NCBI RefSeq assembly: GCF_018263855.1
Contig: NZ_CP073318.1
Span: 3,534,001 to 3,598,000 of the forward strand
DNA length: 64,000 nt
Source of the DNA: Kutzneria sp. CA-103260
GTDB lineage: Bacteria; Actinomycetota; Actinomycetes; Mycobacteriales; Pseudonocardiaceae
Reading direction: 5' to 3'
Position numbers and translations under genes: made by a program. Under the pieces are notes generated by a model. That model had not been told where the DNA came from. It saw nothing but the letters and a program-made list of their open reading frames with translations, and did not search any database. Below are positions 59,740 through 64,000 of this stretch, piece after piece (position 1 is the first letter of the stretch; each line of letters opens with the position of its first letter).

Positions 59740-60693
59740 CTATTGCCTGCCTTGGTCACCACCATCCTTTCCTGGGCCGACTGTGCGCGTCTTGGTCGTC
59801 GGTGCACGGTTGCTGGTTACCAGTGCGCGGGCGTTGTAGCCGTACGTCGCCTTGAAGAGCTTGCTGAAATGGGTGGGATCGGAAAATCCCCACCGGGCGG
59901 CCACGGCGGTGACAGTACGTCCGCTTCCGGTCAGCTCGGCTCGGCAGCGCTCCAGGCGGCGACGGCGGATCAGGGCCGCAACGGTGAGCGGCTGGTCCTC
60001 GAACAGCTTGTGCAGCCGGCGTACTGAGATGTGGTGGGCGGCGGCGATGCCGGGCGGGGATAGATCGGGATCGGCCAGCCGGGCCTCGATGTAGCCGGTG
60101 ATCCGGTCCCGCAGCCACTCGTCCGGGGCCGGTTGTTCGTCGCCGAGCCGCGCCTCCAGTGCAACCGCGATCAGCTCGACGACGGCCGCCGCCGACCGCA
60201 GCGCCTCCGCCTCCCGGAACTCGGTCGCCGACCGCGCCGACTCCCGGGCCAGTACGGAGACGAGAGCGCCCGGGCCGTGGCTGCCGTCGATGCGTACGCC
60301 GATGAGCCGGTCGATCTGCGCGGGCCGGATCCGAAGCTCCCGGCGCGGAACCAGGATGGTGACGTGCGCCGCGGCGGTGCTCTCGAACCGGAGCGTACGC
60401 GTGGGATCGAGCAGCACCAGATCGGTCGGCCCGAGTTCGGCGTCGCCGTGCCCTTGCTCGATCCGCGTCCGGCCCCAGGTCATCACCTTGACCGCCAGGT
60501 TCTCGCCGTCGGAGGCGTCGCGCTCCCGCCCGATGCAGGCGCTCTCTGGCGTGTCGAGGGAGACCAGCCGCAGCGGCCCGAGGTCGCAGGTGGCGATCCG
60601 GCCCCGGAAGCTGGCCCCGGCCAGCTTGTTGACCAGCGGCGGAAACCCGCTGGCGGCCAGCTCGTCCTGGAACGTCTCAAGGTTGCCGATCAC
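59740..60693 (-). CDS. AraC-family transcriptional regulator
   Basis: A 317-residue AraC/XylS protein with an AraC-binding-like-2 (NahR/FeaR-like) N-terminal domain (VKVMTWGRTRIEQGHGDAEL, DLVLLDPTRTLRFE) and a C-terminal double helix-turn-helix (SPPGIAAAHHISVRRLHKLF; TVTAVAARWGFSDPTHFSKL, FKATYGYNARA). Start GTG 60693, without a strong ribosome-binding site. Only 14 bp before the cupin gene, so it probably activates its own operon. Confidence 0.92.
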   Translation of the reverse strand: MIGNLETFQDELAASGFPPLVNKLAGASFRGRIATCDLGPLRLVSLDTPESACIGRERDASDGENLAVKVMTWGRTRIEQGHGDAELGPTDLVLLDPTRTLRFESTAAAHVTILVPRRELRIRPAQIDRLIGVRIDGSHGPGALVSVLARESARSATEFREAEALRSAAAVVELIAVALEARLGDEQPAPDEWLRDRITGYIEARLADPDLSPPGIAAAHHISVRRLHKLFEDQPLTVAALIRRRRLERCRAELTGSGRTVTAVAARWGFSDPTHFSKLFKATYGYNARALVTSNRAPTTKTRTVGPGKDGGDQGRQ

Positions 60694-60868
60694 CGGTCAA
60701 CGATAACGGCGACACTTCTGCTCAGGCACGGTGTTCGGCGGCCCTCACAACGGCGCCGGCCCGCATCTGCTCTACCAGGCTCTGGTGCACGCGGTGAACG
60801 GCTCGGTCGCGCCGGCGACCGACGACCGAACGGTGAGCGCAGCACCGATATCGGAATTGGTGCGCCGG
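60694..60868. other. Short region between AraC gene and right IS5 copy
   Basis: No intact gene. The minus strand carries HQSLVEQMRAGAVVRAAEH in one frame, perhaps the end of a lost protein, running up to the point where IS5 homology begins. Confidence 0.3.
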
Positions 60869-61213
60869 ACTGGGGCCAGTAGCGGGCCGAAGGTGTCGAT
60901 CACGCGATGGGCGGCGGAGTGCGAGACGCCGAACAACGGTCCGATCTGGCGCATCGTGAGGTTGGTGCGCCAGTAGGCGGCGACCAGTAGCACGCGGTCG
61001 GCTAGGTCCAGTCGCCATTGCCGGCCAGGGCGGCCGTCGGCGATCTCGTCCCCGCCGCGCTGGGCCACGACGCGCACGAGCTTGCGGAACCGGCCAGGCT
61101 GCAGGCCGGTGAACGGTGCGATTCACTCCGACCGCGATGCCGTGATCACCTGCATCCCACCATGATCAACGATCACCTGGACACACCTGTCACCGGGTTA
61201 CGAGACAGCCCTT
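60869..61213 (-). mobile_element. IS5-type insertion sequence, right copy, 5' 345 bp only
   Basis: Reverse complement of 57561-57905, differing at only a few bases. It has the same terminal repeat (ending at 61213), the same ATG and the same TGA at codon 11. Homology stops at ACTGGCCCCAGTCCGGCGC. With the left copy it brackets the AraC-cupin-MDR genes in inverted orientation. Confidence 0.85.
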
Positions 61214-61249
61214 AGCTTGACTCTGTCGGTGATCTTGTAATCGTCGAGC

Positions 61250-62210
61250 TCAGCTGCTGACGGCCCGCCAGGACTTCAGCCGAGGGATCCCGTGCTGGTC
61301 CAGGAAGTCCTGGAAGACGGTCGGTGACCGAGACGAGGTTGCCTCGCCGGATGGTGGTAGATCGCTGAGGCGCTCGATGTTCACGGCGATAGCCGTGAAG
61401 ACATGTTGGAGGTGGGCCTTCGGCTGTCCCCGGTAGCGGCACCGACGCATGCCGTGTCCGTGGGCGAACTCGTTGACGGTGCCTTCCACTCCGGAGCGGA
61501 CCGCATACCGGGCCTGCCAGTCGGGCGTGTGCTGCTCGGCGCGGACGCGGACTTGTAGGTCGCGGAGTTCTCGTGGGGGAAAGCCGACGTTCCGGGCACC
61601 GTCGCGAGAGGTGGTGCACTGGGTGCGGACCGGGCAAGGCTGGCACTGGGCCCTGGTGAACCGCGCCACGATCAGCGGGGCTGCGGTGGGCGAGGATGTC
61701 GGGTAGGGGCCATGCCAGCCCCTGCTGACCTGCCCCTGAGGGCAGGTGACCTGGTGGCGGTCGAAGTCGATGTGGAAGTCGTCTCGGTCGAAGCCTTCGT
61801 TGCGGCGGTGCTGGCGGGTGGGGTTGCCCGGCAGCGGTCCGGTGACGGTGACCTGGTGCTCTCGGGCGGCTTGTTCCAGGTGGACCAGGGAGGTGTAGCC
61901 ACCGTCGACGAGGTGCTCGGCGGGCAACAGGCCACGGCGCTTGAGACGGGTGTGGATGCCGGGCAAGGCCTGGGTGTCGTTCGTGGTGGCCGCAGTGGTG
62001 GCCACGTCCGTGATCACGTTCGCGCCCTCGGACGAGCAGGTCTCGGTGAGATGGGCGAGGAATCCCTTCCAGCGGGTGGTCTGCCCGCGGCGTGCGTAGC
62101 GGGCTGTGGGGCCGTAGGGAGAGACGATCGCGCGGGATGAGGGCGGCAGCCCGCCATCCTCGTCGGTGCGCCAGCGCAGGCGGCTCGCCGCGTCGCGGTA
62201 GTTAGAGGCA
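61250..62210 (-). pseudogene. IS1182-family transposase, N-terminus lost
   Basis: From about 62180 the frame encodes [87 protein letters not shown] and [20 protein letters not shown], finishing normally ([16 protein letters not shown] end). The first ~200 residues of IS1182 transposases, including the first catalytic Asp region, are missing. The upstream reading frame to 62281 is unrelated. Confidence 0.8.
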
Positions 62211-62579
62211 GCCCCGCACGCTGGCCGTGGAGTTGCCGTTGCAAGACAGTGAACTGGTGGGGCGCAGCGCGAGGATCTCAACGTCCTTCTCTCGGTCGGT
62301 CATCGGTAGTAGCCGCAACGCGGCGAAGGCGTGGGTGACGGCGAGACAAGCGAAGCGACGCGAACTGCACACCCGGCGCGCTCAACCCCAAGGTCACCCA
62401 GACCACGATCGGCGCCACCATCTGCCATGCCGGCCACACCAGCGCTATCCGTCCTCCCGAGGCTGGCCGGCGGATTCTCGGGTCGCGGCACGGCGACGCG
62501 GGCGACGGTCCGCGCGCCGAGCCGGCGGTGGTTCAGCTGCCGGGTTTTCGGGTCGACGTCACCCGAGCCGGCGACGTCG
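62211..62579. other. IS debris without a gene
   Basis: At 62260-62301 the minus strand reads [15 protein letters not shown], the start of an IS481-type transposase of the kind seen at 8780 and 13254, truncated after 15 codons. The remainder to 62579 shows no supported gene. Confidence 0.45.
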
Positions 62580-63494
62580 TCAGGTCAGCTCGGCAGTGAC
62601 GCCGAGACTGGTGCGGGTACATGGCACTTGGGTGGTGACCGCGCCGTTGGGTTGTTGCGGGCGGCCGGTTCGACGGCTGACCGGGTAGGGCAGCGGCTCC
62701 AGCGGATGCTGTCGGACCCGGAGGGTCTGATAGGCGACCAGGAGGAGGAGCAGGGCGAACAAGGTCGCCGAGCCCCACAGGGTTCCCCAACCCAGCCCGC
62801 CTTCGTCGACCGGCTTGATCAGGGAGTCTCCGCCGGCCGCGCCGAGCGGGCGGGTGAGGATGAACGCCAGCCAGAACAACACCATGCCGTTGATGTTGGT
62901 CAGGTAGTGCAAGGCGATGATCACCACCATGATGCCGGCGATGATGAGGAAGGCGTTGGCGAAGCCCAGGCCAGTCTCGTCGGACAGCCAGTCGCCGCTG
63001 GCCGTGCCCAACGTGTTGGACACCAGGATCGCCACCCAGTAGAGGATCTCGCCCTTGCAGCTGGCGATGTCCTCCACGTCGTAGGTCTGCCCGGTGCGCC
63101 ACCAGACGAGGAAGATGATCGCCAGCAGGCTGGTCAGGACAAGCGCGCCCCAGCCGTAGCCGATGCCGTTCTCGGCACTGCCGTCACCGGGTCCACGGTC
63201 GATGAAGTCGGAGACCTCGGTGCCGACCATGCTGGTGCCGAGCACCACAGCCCAGTAGACGGCCGAGTGAAACCGCTTGGCCCTGACCTGGACGGTGAGG
63301 ACGACGGCGAAGAAGGCAAGGAAGACCAACGCCGTGACGACGTAGCCGATCTGGAGGGTGATGCCGAACAGGTCGCCGGCGGTTTCGCCCAACGTCACCG
63401 CGACGATCTTCAGGGCCCAGAACAATATCGTGACGTGGGGCAGCTTACGCATCACGTAGCGGTCCAGATGTTCCGCCCCTGGAGTCTGGCTCAT
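62580..63494 (-). CDS. COG4705-type integral membrane protein
   Basis: A 304-residue protein with about eight hydrophobic helices, built from four related units that each carry a small-residue plus Asp motif: LGETAGD, GTEVSD, LGTASGD, LGAAGGD. This is the pattern of COG4705 membrane-anchored proteins (unknown function; buried acidic residues suggest cation or metal transport). ATG 63494 has CGGAGAG upstream; a longer reading to 63770 lacks this. The C-terminal ~40 residues are polar. Monocistronic. Confidence 0.85.
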   Translation of the reverse strand: MSQTPGAEHLDRYVMRKLPHVTILFWALKIVAVTLGETAGDLFGITLQIGYVVTALVFLAFFAVVLTVQVRAKRFHSAVYWAVVLGTSMVGTEVSDFIDRGPGDGSAENGIGYGWGALVLTSLLAIIFLVWWRTGQTYDVEDIASCKGEILYWVAILVSNTLGTASGDWLSDETGLGFANAFLIIAGIMVVIIALHYLTNINGMVLFWLAFILTRPLGAAGGDSLIKPVDEGGLGWGTLWGSATLFALLLLLVAYQTLRVRQHPLEPLPYPVSRRTGRPQQPNGAVTTQVPCTRTSLGVTAELT

Positions 63495-64000
63495 GTGCTC
63501 TCCGTTCCGATGCGGCCATAGGCGGCCGGACGTCGTGATGGGATGGGAACCGTCCGCGCATCCCATGTCTGACTTCGGGGCGGAAGTGGGATGTCGGAAC
63601 GAGCCGGAACCGGGATCGGCGTCGGTCCTTCCATCGGGATGCCGTGGCCCGGGAGATCGGCGGGACTCACTGTCCCGCAGCCCCACGCCGACGACCAGGG
63701 TTGACCTTTGACGCGCATGCTCGGTCGTGTCGGGGACCGCGCTGTTCTGGTCCGCGCCAGTTTCAGGCACTGGGGTTGGAAATCACGCGATCGGTGAGCG
63801 AGCCTCACGGACCGTGCCGCGAGCGGCCGTCCTCGCGGAGACTGCCCAGCAGCGTGCAGGAACCCGGCGGCCTCAACGCCGCGCGGTGTCATGCAACTGT
63901 GTTCGGCCCGCACGACAACGCCGACGCCCATCGGATCGCACCGTGTTCCCTGAGGTTGACGGTGAGCCGCGCCAGCACACGCCCACACTGGACGCGCTCG
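63495..64000. other. About 500 bp without a supportable gene
   Basis: Presumed promoter region of the COG4705 gene and beyond. Open frames on both strands have no family resemblance or ribosome-binding sites. Nothing else recognised. Confidence 0.4.

Noticed and set aside
63491..63988. 165-codon leftward ORF at the right edge
   Set aside because: No ribosome-binding site, Arg/Pro/Ser-rich composition and it overlaps the start of the COG4705 gene; no homology seen.

Overview
The window is about 70% GC with the codon use of a high-GC actinomycete. StrR-type and SARP regulators, several NB-ARC/TPR (STAND) proteins, a FkbM/radical-SAM gene cluster and many decayed insertion sequences point to Actinobacteria, most likely Pseudonocardiales. 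That placement is inference; no rRNA or marker gene is present. The region is accessory rather than core: about one fifth consists of IS remnants and broken genes.

0-17 kb: an HxlR regulator (cut by the window start) diverges from an NmrA-like reductase. Next come a secreted trypsin-like protease broken by an amber codon, a secreted tripeptidyl-aminopeptidase-type hydrolase, a DUF1963 protein, and a LacI regulator with a secreted (alpha/alpha)6-type glycosidase. A cytochrome P450 follows, translationally coupled to a frameshifted ferredoxin, with a VOC protein and a TetR regulator. IS remnants separate this from an XRE-STAND-TPR regulator.

17-32 kb: a compact specialised-metabolite locus. 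A StrR-type regulator faces a tightly overlapping operon: Fe/2-oxoglutarate oxygenase, methyltransferase-like protein, FkbM methyltransferase, P-loop kinase, zinc-ribbon methyltransferase, thymidylate-synthase homologue, GT2 glycosyltransferase and B12-type radical SAM enzyme. A HAD phosphatase, a collapsed GT4 glycosyltransferase and two full-length ABC exporters follow. There is no NRPS or PKS. The thymidylate-synthase homologue carries Asp where TS has the pyrimidine-reading Asn, so a modified cytosine nucleoside or nucleotide product is a reasonable hypothesis.

32-43 kb: a cyclase-like/STAND/TPR protein, a DUF664 and methyltransferase pair opposite an XRE-cupin regulator, and an AfsR-like SARP with its own candidate SARP boxes. 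Then comes an attachment-site-like block (tRNA 3' half flanked by identical arm-type repeats) and transposase debris.

43-50 kb: a two-gene conflict (probable defence) system. A Trypco1 protein overlaps a 1485-residue protein made of a trypsin-like protease, a STAND NTPase and about 16 WD40 repeats, several nearly identical. The pair lies between outward-facing IS701 5' ends.

50-64 kb: a LysR regulator and short-chain or F420-type oxidoreductases, an MFS transporter with IclR regulator and a clear palindromic operator, and an AraC-cupin-quinone-reductase operon bracketed by inverted near-identical IS5-type sequences. Further IS debris (IS1182 type) and a COG4705 membrane protein end the window.
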